A model generated the notes under the pieces. It saw only the letters and a list, made by a program, of their open reading frames with translations. It searched no databases and was not told the origin of the DNA. DNA of 64,000 nucleotides from Durusdinium trenchii (taxonomy: Eukaryota > Sar > Dinophyceae > Suessiales > Symbiodiniaceae), in the NCBI GenBank assembly GCA_963970005.1, contig CAXAMN010018668.1, positions 800,923 through 864,922 on the forward strand, in the 5' to 3' direction. The translations under genes were made by a program, and so were the position numbers. Of this stretch, positions 11,347 through 22,387 are shown one piece after another; the stretch's first letter is position 1; each line of letters begins with the position of its first letter.

Positions 11347-14300
11347 ATGGTTCGCTTGTGGCTGGTGCTGGCATCAGCCAGAGCTACACTGCTGGCAGAT
11401 GATGAGTGTGCCAGTGACAGTTGCGCTCTGCACGCTTTGCAGACGCGAACACTGAGAAAGCTCGAGCCTGTGAGTCCGGGACCAAAGCGATTTCCTTCCG
11501 AATTCAGGAGAGGTTCCTTGTCCTTTTGGAAGCAAAGAGCATGCGAACAGCGCAGTATCTGCGTAGCTCAGGTGATGACGTGCTGTTCGGCCACGAAGCT
11601 GATGTGGATGCAGCCCCTGTGGTGAGTGAATGGCTGGCGCCAGCGCTGGGTGCTTCGGAGAGCTTGGACGACACACTGTGAGCAGCTCAGCCTTTTTTGA
11701 GTTTCCGGCCATCGCTATTAGGTTGGAGGTCATCGCTAGTAGGTTGGAGGCCATTGCTTCTAGGTTCCAACTTCTCTCTTGGTATGCATATGGCGATGCG
11801 GGACACGAGTGCAATCAACTTCTGTTTGAAAAGGTTGGGAGCATCTCCGGAAGTCTCCTATTTGCCACCAAGTGGCTCGGCATCAGTATCATGACTTGCT
11901 TTGATGACTATGCTTTGACATGACTTGCGGGTGAGCAGCCAGCAGTTCTGCTGGTTTTCCACTGTTTTCCACTGTCGTGCTGGTTTTCCCAGGTTCGCCC
12001 ACGAGCGATTTGAGAGTTCTCAAGAAAGGTGCCACCAGTCATGTTTGATGTTCGCACGAAATTGGAGTGTCGCTCCAGCTCTCTGATACTTATATATCAA
12101 TATAAGAATAGTAAGACCAAGAGACACCAGATCCCACAAAATCTTACAGTTTCCTAGTTTCCTGTAACAGGATCCTATCATATCCTAGCTAGCCTTGACT
12201 CACTTTCGTGCTTTGGCCTTGGCAGAAAACAGCCTTTCTCCTCCAAGCACGGGGCCCCAGGAGGTGGTGACACCAGGGTGAGTGCTTGAGCCGACGCGCA
12301 AGGCAAAGCCACCCAGTACAACGGGGTGGCATGGCCTGAGATGGTGTTTCCGGGCACAGGCAAGCCGAAGCGAGCACCTACAGCATGGGACGGCAAAGTT
12401 TATTGGACTAAGAGATTCTGCTGCATTTGCCTCTGAGCGGTGAGGCGAGATGCACGTTTTTACCATTGGTGCCTCTTGGCATCAGTGACCGATGCTGCTG
12501 TTCCATGGCAATTACACAGTAGTTTCGGGGACATTGCAACCAAACAGGTTTGTTTCATAGGCATTTTGGACCGGACATGCTCTCGTTATCTCTCATTGGC
12601 ATTTTTCCTTGGCCGAGGATTGGGGTGCCCCACTTAGAACCGTTTGTTGGTATGGCTGTTCGAATCTGTGATGGGCAGCATTCTTTGCTGAGGTGGTTTG
12701 CTTTGGGAGCAATATGGAGATGGCACGGGTTTACACGTGTTCCCCTTCATCAGGCCCTGTTGTCCACTTGCAGGCGTTCCATGTGAGGAATTGATTGGAT
12801 GATCCGTTCAGCCTGTGAAATATCGAACCAACCATCGAAGGCCTTCCTGCAACATCAATGATATGAAGCAGTGCTTCAATGAGACCGGTGACTCAACTGC
12901 ACCTTGCAACGAGGCGGGAGAAGTTCTCCGATGGGACGATGGGATGTGATGGGACCACGTTCACACATGCTCTAAAACATTCTAAAACCAATCGAAATTC
13001 GCACTTTGAATTTAGCGAAGCAAATAGGAGTGTCCTTGTTCCTAGTAGGCCAGGAGCCCCGATCGTAGCGTCCTTGCTCCTAGTAGCGATGCCAGGAGAC
13101 CCTGATGGCTTCTTGTTCCTAGTAGCAAGGCCAGGAGCTACTATCATATGTGTGCCACAGACCCGCTATGATCTGCTTATTCAATAAGCAGATCTTGTTG
13201 AGGCCTGTGGCTATGTGGCTGGGGTGGACAACAATGCTCAAGTGGTGGTCGCTGAGCAGATGAAGAAGCGTGCCGCAAAGACCGAGCTGTTTGGGCAGGT
13301 TGACCTGATGCACGTAATCACCTGGACTACAAGATAGAAAGCAAAAGAGAGCACGTAAGGGCGCCTCTATTCAAGCGACCTTACCGTTAGTTATTCTTGG
13401 AAGAAGGCTGAACTTCAAGTAGCTTCACTTTGAAGCTCAACAGTAGCTGGGATCTGCAGGACAGGTGTGCAGTACTTCCTGAACGTGGGGGACAATTTCT
13501 ATCCACAGGCTCATCCGCATGGGAAGGCTCTGCGTGGCTTTCCAACCGCGCGCCAGGGGATGAATACGGGCTGTGGCAGCGCCATGAGCCAAATCAAAGA
13601 AGCGACCAAAGTCCAATTCACAAAGGCCGGAGCTTGTGTTCTTTTCATCAGAATGACTGAGATCGGATCCAATCAGATTTCTGGGTACTGTCAGACAGAA
13701 AGACAAATGTATCAGACACATGTCTATCATAGCGGAGCCTCCGCTCCAGCCTCTGGAGAATCCCTTGTGTTTAGCATGTTTTGAGGCCTTTGACTGGGTT
13801 TATTCTGGGCCGTTGAGCGGGAAAGTTTGGTTGTCCGTGCTGGGGAATCACGACTATGGCCCCAGCCTCAATTGATCAGTGCACAGAACTGCCAGCTCAG
13901 GAAGTCGAGTCCAGATGAAGCACTGATCTGGGGACACTAGTTGCGCCGGGGAATGTTGCAGTGGCTGACAGCGTTCCTTTTGGTGCCATGATGTCGGCCT
14001 CCTGATGCCATGGGGCAGGAAATGAGAGTTCGGACGCAGGAAGTCCCAATTCCTTTTGCAATAGGATTCGATCCAACAGTTCCCAACAGAACTGCTTGCA
14101 AAACTGCTTGCTTCCTGTTTTTCGAGGTGCTCGTCAATTTGACTATGCCTGGGACCAGCAAGTGGCCTTCACCTGGGCAAGTGAATCTTGGCTCAGCTTG
14201 CAGAGCGTTGGTTTTCTGAGTCGATGGGGATCATGCAGCAGGCTGTGCAAGAAAATAGACTATCAACCAGCTGTTTGTTATGCGGAAACTGCCATGGTTT

Positions 14301-16560
14301 GCATTCCAATATAGCCTGACGTGAGCGCTCTCTGATTGATCATGATTTTGTCAACATCAACTTGTGTCCCCCGTGTCTTGGATGAACATCTTGGCATCTG
14401 AGGACAGGTGGGTCATGCCTGCGCTCTACTTTAGCCAGCATGTTCGATACCCTGCCCACTCCTTAATTAGATCTATGTGGACCATGGGCAGCCTCAACTT
14501 GATGTCAGCTATGATATCCTGGAGATCCACAGCTTCCCCCATCTCAAGCAGGTTTCGTGGCCTTCTAAGGATTTGGGTTTCGATGTGGATATTTTCATGC
14601 TGGACTCCAATGCCAGTCTCTCAGCTTTCGGTGAAACATGGTGAAACATCTCGACCTGTCGGGTGGAGACCTCATCCCACGCGGGTTCACGAGGTCATGG
14701 ATGCTCATGGCCTCGATGAACGCCCTGGCTCCAACCTGTGTCATCGAAAGTACAACGTGCAGGAGCGATGCTTCCATGTGCTTCGTGGAAAGCCACCAGT
14801 TTGATGCAAAAACTCGTTTGTAGGATTTTAAACCCTTCCCTAATCATGAATCGCATCATGCTGGTAAATCTTGAATATTTGTATGGACTCTGCGAATCCT
14901 TCAGGCAGACTGCTCAGCCACCGGTGGACCAGCATCTGTGGAGCAGTGTGCACAATGGTTCTCGGATCTTTGGAACAGGCGGAACTCTGGTCGTTTGGCA
15001 TTTGCACCAAGAAAGCAGTAGCTTCTTGTTACTAGTAGCGATGCCAGGAGCCCCTAGTAAGTAGCGTCCTTGCTCCTAGTAGTAAGGCCAGGAGCCCCTA
15101 GTAGCTTCTTGTTCTTGGGGATCATCAAAAAGATGACATGAAGTGCAATGGTAATTGTGTGACTGATTGTCTTGTGGTTTCTGAGCATTGGACATTGGAA
15201 ATCATTCATCCAATCGAAGTCAGCCAACTCGCGAGTTGGCAGTTTCTGGAAGACCACCAGATCCTTACTTAGCAAAGTGTGCAATAGCCCGCCCCTGCAG
15301 GCAAGCGAGTTGGATGGAGGACCCAACTTCTGTGTTGATTTGCTGTACTTTCTCGGTGACTCACTCCCCTCTCCTCAGTTTTCTCAAGAATTCACCGATC
15401 GAAAAACATGCCTTCTTCTAGACAGATGTACGAATTTGCAGCAGCTTAGAGGAACTAGTCAGGTGAATGACCGACTGTAGTTTCCAGACGGGGTCACAGT
15501 TCAGCTATGCAGGCTCTTAACACTTTCAGCTTTTCAAGCGCCACCATGTGGCGTTGCCATTCATTGCACCCCATGCAAGTTTCATGGTGCACCAAGATCA
15601 GATCCTCCTTTGACGAGGAGAAGTTGAACACTTCCACGGCTGATTGGCAGGTGATCTTGTGGGAAGATGAGTGTTGCTTTATGGTGCTTATGCTGGTACT
15701 GGTGATTGTGATCCTGGGCAGTTCAAGACGTCCACAAACTAAGCAGCCAGATGAGATGCCCGAGGGTGACGCATGGCTTGGGGTTTGACAAGTGTTGCTT
15801 GCTGTCCAGATTGCCGTCACCCACTTTCCTTGCGGTCACAAGGCGGCAGAAACGGCTGTAACACGACGTCACATGCAAGACATTCCTGATGTGTCCCGAT
15901 TCTTGATCACCTGTTTCATCCGGCTTTGGACACCTGAGAAGACGAACGAATCCGTGTCTTTCGACATCAATTTGAGTCGTCGAGACGCTCGAGACGGCGT
16001 CATCGTCGTTCGCCAGCTGCCGTGGTATTCGATGCTCCGCTCCATGGGCCTTGACTTGCTGGTGACGGGACACATCCATGAGCAGTCAGGGAGCCCGGGC
16101 AGGGCGAAATTCCGAGGGGACCCGGACAATACGGCGGTGATGTGATGATCAATATTCTGCAATCAAAGATTGTATTCCAACTTGAGCTTTCAGGCAACTT
16201 CAATTTCTGCCGGGTCAACTGTATGGAGCTTAGTGGCAGAATTTAGTCAAGCTGTGGAGGGAGCACTTGGTATAATAATATATTGTAACCCGTTCGGGGT
16301 GTACTGGCCTAGTACACTACACTCACGCAAAGACACACACACATGCACATACAGAAATTGGGAGTCCCAGTTCACCACTGGTTTGTAGCGGAAACAGGGT
16401 TGAATCCAGCCTTCCATGTCTTCAGGATGCATGTGTTTCTGGCAATCTTTCCCAAGTCATCCAGCCGTTGGTTCCTAGGACCTGCCTCGTAACTGGCGGA
16501 GGTGGCGGAATTACCTCTGAAAGGCACCGAAGGGCCTCTCTGGGGGAATCAGCAGTTATG
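11347..16560 (+). CDS. secreted metallophosphoesterase, tartrate-resistant (purple) acid phosphatase type
   Basis: Hydrolyses phosphate esters with a two-metal centre; probably secretory. The ATG at 11347 opens a signal peptide (MVRLWLVLASARATLLA) before a Cys-containing DDECASDSCALHALQ segment, ending at a GTGAGT donor. Exons I can join in frame: 11347-11469; 13192-13298; 13473-13508 (LNVGDNFYPQ); 13557-~13610 (GMNTGCGSAMSQI); 13786-13858 (WLSVLGNHDYG); 14126-14175 (FDYAWDQQVAFTW); 14403-14441 (DRWVMPALYFSQH); 14570-14632 (DVDIFMLDSN); 14694-14777; 14905-14999 (CSATGGPASVEQC); 15618-15650; 15810-15842 (IAVTHFPCGH); 16017-16084 (LDLLVTGHIHEQ); ~16475-16560 (TGGGGGITSE). GDNFY, GNHDY, THFP and GHIH are the metal-binding blocks of this family. 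The first block (GDWG-like) lies in exons between 11.5 and 13.19 kb that I could not place. Several donors are GC or GA. The 3' end is unknown. Confidence 0.88.
11700..11775. repeat. CTAGTAG-type repeat inside metallophosphoesterase intron
   Basis: Three tandem units of AGGTTGGAGGYCATYGCTA type, the reverse complement of the 885-930 word. It lies between the first exon and the 13.19 kb exon of the metallophosphoesterase gene, so it is intronic if that gene model is right. Confidence 0.7.
13028..13140. repeat. CTAGTAG-type repeat inside metallophosphoesterase intron
   Basis: Units of CCTTGCTCCTAGTAGCGATG and CTTGTTCCTAGTAGCAAGGC separated by CCAGGAGCC words, opposite in orientation to the 1.9 kb cluster. 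It ends about 50 bases before the exon at 13192. Confidence 0.75.
15022..15118. repeat. CTAGTAG-type repeat inside metallophosphoesterase intron
   Basis: CTTCTTGTTACTAGTAGCGA, then GCGTCCTTGCTCCTAGTAG and CCCCTAGTAGCTTCTTGTTC: same family and orientation as the 13.0 kb locus. It lies just after the exon ending near 14999. Confidence 0.75.
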
Positions 16561-17204
16561 CCATTGCGAGGAGCCCGCAGGGTGATGATAGCCGAGAGTA
16601 TGGCCAGCTTCTCAGTTTTGCTCGTGCTTCCCTATGTAAGTAATGAATCAATATTATGAGTATATATGAGTCACATAAAGAAACCTAAGGATCACCAAGT
16701 TTTATTCTTTTTTGAATAACTATTTTTGACCCAAGAAACCAACTTCTGAGAGGAACATTCGATCCTTTTCATGTGGACAGGATTCTTTGACTTGACCCTC
16801 TCAAAGTCTGCCATCAAGCTGGACTTGGTGAACCACTTGGGGAATGTGGTGCTGAGCCACTCCATCCCACCCTTTTCTGGACATGTAGGACTGCTGATTT
16901 GGTGTTGTGCAGTGCCTTGCAGGGTGTCGTGAGTTGGCCAGGAGCTCCTGAAGTCCCTCCAGTTGCAGAGAAGCCCCAAGTGCCGATTGAGAAAACTGAG
17001 AAGAGCCAAAGTGGTCAAAGTAGCACGGTCGGCGCTGCATGTAGCAGCTCGGCACTCAGAGACTTTGTTGGACAGCATGTGTCGATTTCCAAAGAAGACT
17101 GCCACAAAAACACCCAGAAACGTGCGTGTTTGTAGGAACTTTTGCCAGGCCAACACTACATCAAGTGAAGCCAAGAAGAAGAATGGGAGTAACAGTCAAA
17201 CCGG

Positions 17205-17262
17205 TCAAACTCGTTGAACGGTTGAACTTCGGTTGAACAATGTTGAACTTGTTGAACATAAT
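17205..17262. repeat. cluster of GTTGAAC words
   Basis: Five copies of (G)GTTGAAC(A/G/T) occur in about 60 bases. The pair GGTTGAACGGTTGAAC recurs at 47548-47563. Probably a decayed minisatellite; no gene is associated. Confidence 0.55.
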
Positions 17263-17442
17263 GTGAAGTGATTTTATTCTATATACTGGGCAGTGCAATT
17301 TTCTGGTCAATCTTGCAGAAGGTTTGCGATTGCGCAAAGGAGAGACTGGTTTGCTTGTGCACCATCCAATTGCGACTCAGCATCTATTCTTCTACTCCCA
17401 GCACGCAAGCTAATGTTGTTAAGAGCTCCAGTAATTGTTCAG

Positions 17443-17523
17443 CAAGTGGTGTATCGAGGCAATCCAAAATGTGCTGGCTTGGATGGCGATTGCTGCCCAA
17501 CAGCTGGAGGCAAATCATGGTGA
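17443..17523 (+). CDS. possible exon with GDCCPT Cys-rich module
   Basis: The + frame reads a short peptide with GNPKCAGLDGDCCPTAGGKS before a TGA at 17521. A Cys-x3-Gly-Leu-x-Gly-Asp-Cys-Cys-Pro-Thr block is, to my recollection, a common small module in dinoflagellate secreted proteins. It follows the metallophosphoesterase by about 0.9 kb and might be its C-terminal part or belong to a separate gene. A nearby piece at about 17285-17350 (GSAIFWSILQKVCDCAKERL) could be an adjoining exon. Function unknown. Confidence 0.35.
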   Translation, partial: QVVYRGNPKCAGLDGDCCPTAGGKSW

Positions 17524-18387
17524 AACCATCGGCACTTTTGAATTTCGAAATTCCAATGTGCTTGCTTTGGCTTGCTTGGTGGTTTTCTTGGACCGGCACG
17601 TGTTTAGCATTGTTTAGCCATCGCCTGCACGCAGACCATGCGTTTTCCCCTTCCGTACTTGTTTCGCCTCCGCGTGTTTTGCAGCAGCCAGGAGCCATGT
17701 TGGGATGTTGTCAGGGCCTCAGGCTGAGATAACCAGAGCAGTGCGCAAGACCAGCGTTGAACGTGGCATGTGTGTGATTGATCGTATTCTCATGCATTCT
17801 CACTGACTTTAGAGAAGCGAGAGAAGCATCCCTTTCAGAAAGCCAACTCATTGATGGTCGTCTCGGTCGCTTGCTGCTCGTGACCATTTGGTTGCTGCAA
17901 CGACCCTTTGGCCGAGGGGATCCGCTGTCCAAACATCACAGTTCGTGCAAACCAGATACATCGACTGTGGGATCAGTCTATATTCCTCCACGCTTGATCT
18001 TTAAGATGTCAAAAGTAGGATTGGTCCAAACCGGAGCTACGGCATTTTCGCGACTCAGGTGAAAGCGCATAATTTTGATGGACCCTTTTGAGCCGACGTG
18101 TTTGTTAATGCAAGGACTTTCGATTCCAAAACTTTTTAGTACAGCCAAAGAGCTGAGTCAAGAGCTCACACAATCTCACACAGTCTATGTGTGAGCAAAG
18201 TGAAGAGCAGCATGAGATCGACTCCGCTGTGTCACAAGTAGAAAGTGAGCTGTCTACTACACGTTATTTCAGATTGAAACGGACATGTTACTGCAATGTT
18301 GTATTTGTTTTCCGTTCACCCAGGGAGGAATGCATCGAGACATGTCAAGCACAGTCCTTTGCAAGCATCAAACTATGTCTTCAAAGG

Positions 18388-18493
18388 GCACATCGCTACT
18401 AGGAGCAAAGGGCATCGCTACTAGGAGCAAGGACGCTACTAGAGTACTAGAGGCTCCTGGTCTTGCTAGTAACAAGGATGCTAGAAGCTCCAG
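18388..18493. repeat. CTAGTAG-type interspersed repeat cluster
   Basis: Units such as TCGCTACTAGGAGCAAAGGG and CATCGCTACTAGGAGCAAGG, followed by diverged copies. Same orientation as the clusters at 1.9 and 61.3 kb. Confidence 0.75.
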
Positions 18494-20016
18494 GAGGTTA
18501 GGAACATCAGCTTGTCAGTTTGTCTGAGCTTGTCTGATCGGCCAGGATGTCTTGGACCTACGTGCTTCTGGCTGGGAAGACAACAAAGTTGCCACATCCT
18601 TATTTTCAGACTTCCTAAGGTAAGGGATGGTATACTCTCATATATACTCATGTAATAACTCATATATGTATTTACATGTATTATGTGTAATTACGAAGTG
18701 TGGGGAGTGTCTTCTCTTTTTGGGATGCCGATGGGTTTCTATGCACGCAAGATTTGTATCAGGTTGGTGAATGATTGTGCAGCTGTAAGGCCCATAGCCA
18801 AGTGTCGGTCCCAAGGCCACCAAAAAGATGGAAGCGCCAAGGAAGCTTGGTGACTTCGAGGGCAGAGGCGAGTGGAGCGAGCTAAGAGAATCGGCCGAAG
18901 GTAAGGCACTTGGATGAAGAACGGTACTATTCCTTTGTCCTCAAAATTATTGGCTGTGCCAACCATGCAGTCTTGAGTTCAGTCCCAGCCCTCACTGGCG
19001 GTAAGTACGAACACTTTGCAGAGCAGAGTGATGCAGTGATACCGTTCGAGTTGTAGTTTTGATGTTCGTTTTGACACACGTAAATGTGGCATTAAACGGC
19101 ATTATGGTTCTCACCTTCTCATCGGCACAAGTGCTTGTAGCCTCCAAGAAGGTGAGAGGCGAAATCTTCCGGACATGTCCGTTTTCGTCTATCCCCTAAC
19201 CGTGCGCTTCGCCAACGACCATGCGCACAAGTGCCTGCAGGAAGCTAGATGCGCAAGGGGCCACTTGTGTGGTTTCTTTGAGCCAGGAATATTTTCCCAC
19301 TGAAGATTTGCATGAAATCGGCAGTGCATTACAGACGACAGACGTCTTCACAACGGTCGGTCTTTGGACACCGGGACACCGGGATGGACCCAACAACCGG
19401 ACAGGAAGTATAATAATAGCAATTGGTTTTCCACATCATCAAGGTCAATTCAGAGTTATGATGTTTTTGTTTCTTGCCGATGGCAGCCTTTTTTGCTAGA
19501 AAAGCGTGCCGTTCATTGTAGACTCCGTGATGGTGCTGCAGGCAACAGCGTGTACAGAATTGGATGTAGCTAATGGCTACGTAGAATGTTCCAACTGTTT
19601 GGGGGCATGAAGACCATCTTCAGCCAAATCAGGCCATTTTGGCCGGGCCCCGCAAATTTCTGCAACACATCGAGCCAAGTTGAGCCAAGTGTCATGTAAC
19701 AAGTCATTCCAGTGACTTGTTTGCTGATTGCTTATGTCCTGTGTTGCTGTGCTTTGAGAGCAGTGTAAGCCGCAGAAAGAGCGCTACAGGAGCTTGGACG
19801 TGCCAAAAGTTTGTCAAAAAGTCAGCACCACAGTTACTCAGTTGGAGAATCGATGGCCTGCCCGGCGGATAGTACGAAACCAACTTTTATTTTTTTTGGG
19901 GGGTAGGCCGCTAGTAGAGGGAGGTTAGCTAGAGAGTCGGTAGCTAGCAGAAGAGGTATTTTGCTAGTAGCTTAAGTAGCTTTAGCTACTACTTAGGCAG
20001 GATGCAGGATAGCTCA

Positions 20017-20080
20017 CGCTTCTTCAAGGAAGCTCCCCCCGCCGCCCTAAAGGCGGCGGGGGAAGCTTGTTGAAGAAGCG
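20017..20080. repeat. GC-rich foldback (hairpin) repeat
   Basis: The left arm begins CGCTTCTTCAAGGAAGCTCC and continues through a C-run into CGCCGCC. The right arm is its near-perfect complement, ending TTGTTGAAGAAGCG, with a loop of only about four bases (TAAA). One arm plus the following CTCGC-CTATTCAT sequence recurs near 47.19-47.24 kb. The arrangement fits a small foldback or miniature inverted-repeat element, or a structured RNA. No adjacent transposase was seen. Confidence 0.7.
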
Positions 20081-21484
20081 CTCGCTCTATTCATTTGCTT
20101 CCTAGATTTGTAGGGAAACTTATATAACTTAAGTCTTCATTTTCCTTGCGCTGTGGAGGCATCTTATCATTTTGCCTTTGGCTCGCAGATCTGGATGCAA
20201 GAATATGATACGTGGGTTTCACGGTGATCTTGAGACCTCTTCATTTGTGGGAGCGAACAATTGCTTTTGCAATCAACATTGCTTTTGCCGAGTTTGATTT
20301 ACAAAGGAGAAATGTCTGATGTGCTGAGCTAGTGTCATTAGCCAATGCCATCAGCTGCAACATTGGCATGGAACAGGAGCTTTTGGATTTTGGCTTACAC
20401 ACAGGCTCATTAATTACATTCCTATCATTCCACTCTACCCTTTGTGCAAATCTGATGGATTTGGATGGATTTGATAGATCTGATGGTGTCCTCGGTCATG
20501 ATATTCACTGCAACACCATGTTTGTGCAGCTGGAACAGCCTCGGATCATGCACTTTCGGCAGCAGAGAATTCCGAAGCCATGAAGGCCTCGGAAGTCATG
20601 CCAGGGTTGACTGCCGTCTACTGGAGCCAATCGCTGACTGCAGAGGTGTTGGGGTTTTAAACATGTTGAAGTCAGAGGAACAAGGAGCCTGGGAGATGAT
20701 GCGACGAAACAAGAGGTACATGTAGGCACAATTTGCCGAGGGTTCACCAGCGGGTACAGAGGGTACGCGATTGTATGTGATTATGCACTCGTTAAGCTTG
20801 AGAACATCCGCAGAACACATCTGCAGGGATTGGCTCTCCGTCCACTTGAAACAGCGGAAGGAACGTGAAGGAACCGATGATTTGGTACGGCCCAACCGGC
20901 GGCCCACCGTCTCTGAGAAGGCCGAGAAGGCCTTGCCTCCTGGGCGGCAAGTGGGGGACCTCAGGGACGTTACTAGAGTCAAGCCATGCCATGCATTAAT
21001 TATGTAGAGCAAAGAAGACATCCAGTTTAGCACCACTCTCTAGCTGTCCACAAAACCACAAAGTCCCTTTAGCAGCTTTGGGCTGTTGTCAACATGCTGA
21101 GGTTGAGTACTACAGCCAAACGTCCTCAAGGTCACAGGGCCTTTGCACCGTCGGATGTCGCTTTGCCAAGAGGGCCTGATGTCAAAGGTCCATTGGTATG
21201 GAAAAATGCTGCTTTCTGTCTCCACGCATCAAAGAGAGCGAAGCAAAATTCATTCCACTCTGATACAGTACGTACCTAGAACGTGTCATAGCGATGTAGA
21301 GTATTGCAATGCAGTGTGCATACATATACAATATAATTCGATATAATATATACAATAATACAATATAATACAATATATGAATGGTCAAATCACTGTAAGC
21401 AGGCAGGCTGCTTCTCACCAGTTTGTGGAACCCCCTGCGTCAGACATCTAGAGCTCAAGCACTGAAGTTTCAAGGGCCACAACC

Positions 21485-22387
21485 ATGGTTGCCACCGTGG
21501 ATGAGGTCAATGAAGAAGCAATTCGACTTTTGAAAGATGCCAAGGATGTGCAGCAGTTCTGTGATGCTGCCAGTCGTTTGGGAGAGTCGGCCAAAGAGGT
21601 GCCAGAGGCCATCCAATGTGTTCTCTTGCGTTTAGTGGCAAGGCTAGCGAAGGTGCTGCGCTTACTTTGCAGTTCGCCAGGGCCGATGCTGTTGAATGCC
21701 GCAAGTGACTGGGCCCAGCAGGTCCAAAAGTCACCAGAGCATGGCCTGGAGACTTTGCTGGAAGTTCGGGATGTGGGCCTTGCAGAGGGTGTAATATCCA
21801 GTGCAGATGTGAGGACGGGTGTGAGCTTGCTGCTTCCAAAGATGTTGCAGGCAGGGCAACGAATATGTAATTTTCTGGCCATCAAGGGAAAAGGGGGCCT
21901 GGAGACGATCGAACTGTCTGACTCGCAGAACTCCGTGGGCGCGGATGCAGCTGGCCAAGCTGCAAGTTCCATTGCCCAAACCCGGAAGAGACCGCGGCCG
22001 CAGCCTGCGCAGCCCGCACAGCCTGTACAGCCTCCGGCTGCGCAGGTGGCACAAGTGGCTCCATCAGTGGACATCTTCTCAGAGCCCTTGCTGAGTGACC
22101 TTCCCAAACAGCCCAGTCAGCCAGTGAAGAAAGTCCGCTCTGCAGCTCCGGTGAGCTCCGATGGAGATTCCTTTGTTGCCAAGGATGGCCCAGCTCGGCC
22201 ACGCCGAGGCTATAATGTTTGGACTGAGGCAGAAGAGCAGCGCCTCATCGCGGGATACAAGAAATATGGGAAGGACTGGAAGATGATCCGAGCAAACTGC
22301 GGCTTGGAGCACCGGGACAACGTTCAGATCAAGGACAAGTGGCGAGTTCTGCAGAAGAACGGCACGATGTCTGGAAATACAACTTAG
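21485..22387 (+). CDS. intronless Myb/SANT protein with telobox-like helix
   Basis: A single 300-codon open frame from ATG at 21485 (context AACCATGG) to TAG. Residues about 1-150 are Ala/Leu/Glu-rich and probably helical. Residues about 170-200 are a low-complexity Gln/Pro/Ala linker (QPAQPAQPVQPPAAQ) next to a basic KRPRPQ patch that could be a nuclear signal. Residues 240-292 form one C-terminal Myb/SANT repeat: the Trp residues in NVWTEAEEQ, GKDWKMI and DKWRVL are correctly spaced, and VQIKDKWRVL matches the telobox consensus of TRF-like double-stranded telomere-binding proteins. By family, a single C-terminal telobox Myb suggests sequence-specific binding to telomeric or promoter DNA in the nucleus; the true target is unknown. 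The protein is shorter than animal TRFs and lacks an evident TRFH domain. It is the only long uninterrupted gene in this window. Confidence 0.85.
   Translation: MVATVDEVNEEAIRLLKDAKDVQQFCDAASRLGESAKEVPEAIQCVLLRLVARLAKVLRLLCSSPGPMLLNAASDWAQQVQKSPEHGLETLLEVRDVGLAEGVISSADVRTGVSLLLPKMLQAGQRICNFLAIKGKGGLETIELSDSQNSVGADAAGQAASSIAQTRKRPRPQPAQPAQPVQPPAAQVAQVAPSVDIFSEPLLSDLPKQPSQPVKKVRSAAPVSSDGDSFVAKDGPARPRRGYNVWTEAEEQRLIAGYKKYGKDWKMIRANCGLEHRDNVQIKDKWRVLQKNGTMSGNTT

Larger units (their letters stand above)
17530..21484. other. intergenic or unresolved region, repeats and weak open frames
   Basis: About 4 kb without a recognised gene. It contains a CTAGTAG-type cluster (18.39-18.49 kb), a foldback (20.02-20.08 kb) and AT-rich runs near 21.3 kb. 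Weak open + stretches lie near 19.2 and 20.55 kb; the latter reads AENSEAMKASEVMPG and ends at a CAGAG/GTGTTG donor-like site, but has no recognisable partner exon. Confidence 0.45.

Noticed and set aside
16692-17174. 160-codon minus-strand open frame
   Set aside because: No motif; the + strand is also open over part of it and all recognised neighbours are on +. Undecidable by eye.
19633-19643. GCCATTTTGGC, the core of the dinoflagellate spliced leader
   Set aside because: Only 11 bases match; the flanks (AGG- and -CGGG) do not fit the leader, and the word is nearly palindromic, so chance is likely.
21448-22107. 219-codon open frame on the minus strand
   Set aside because: It is the complement of the telobox-Myb gene, with Cys/Ala/Thr-rich low-complexity composition caused by the Gln/Pro/Ala linker; the + frame has a proper domain, start and stop.
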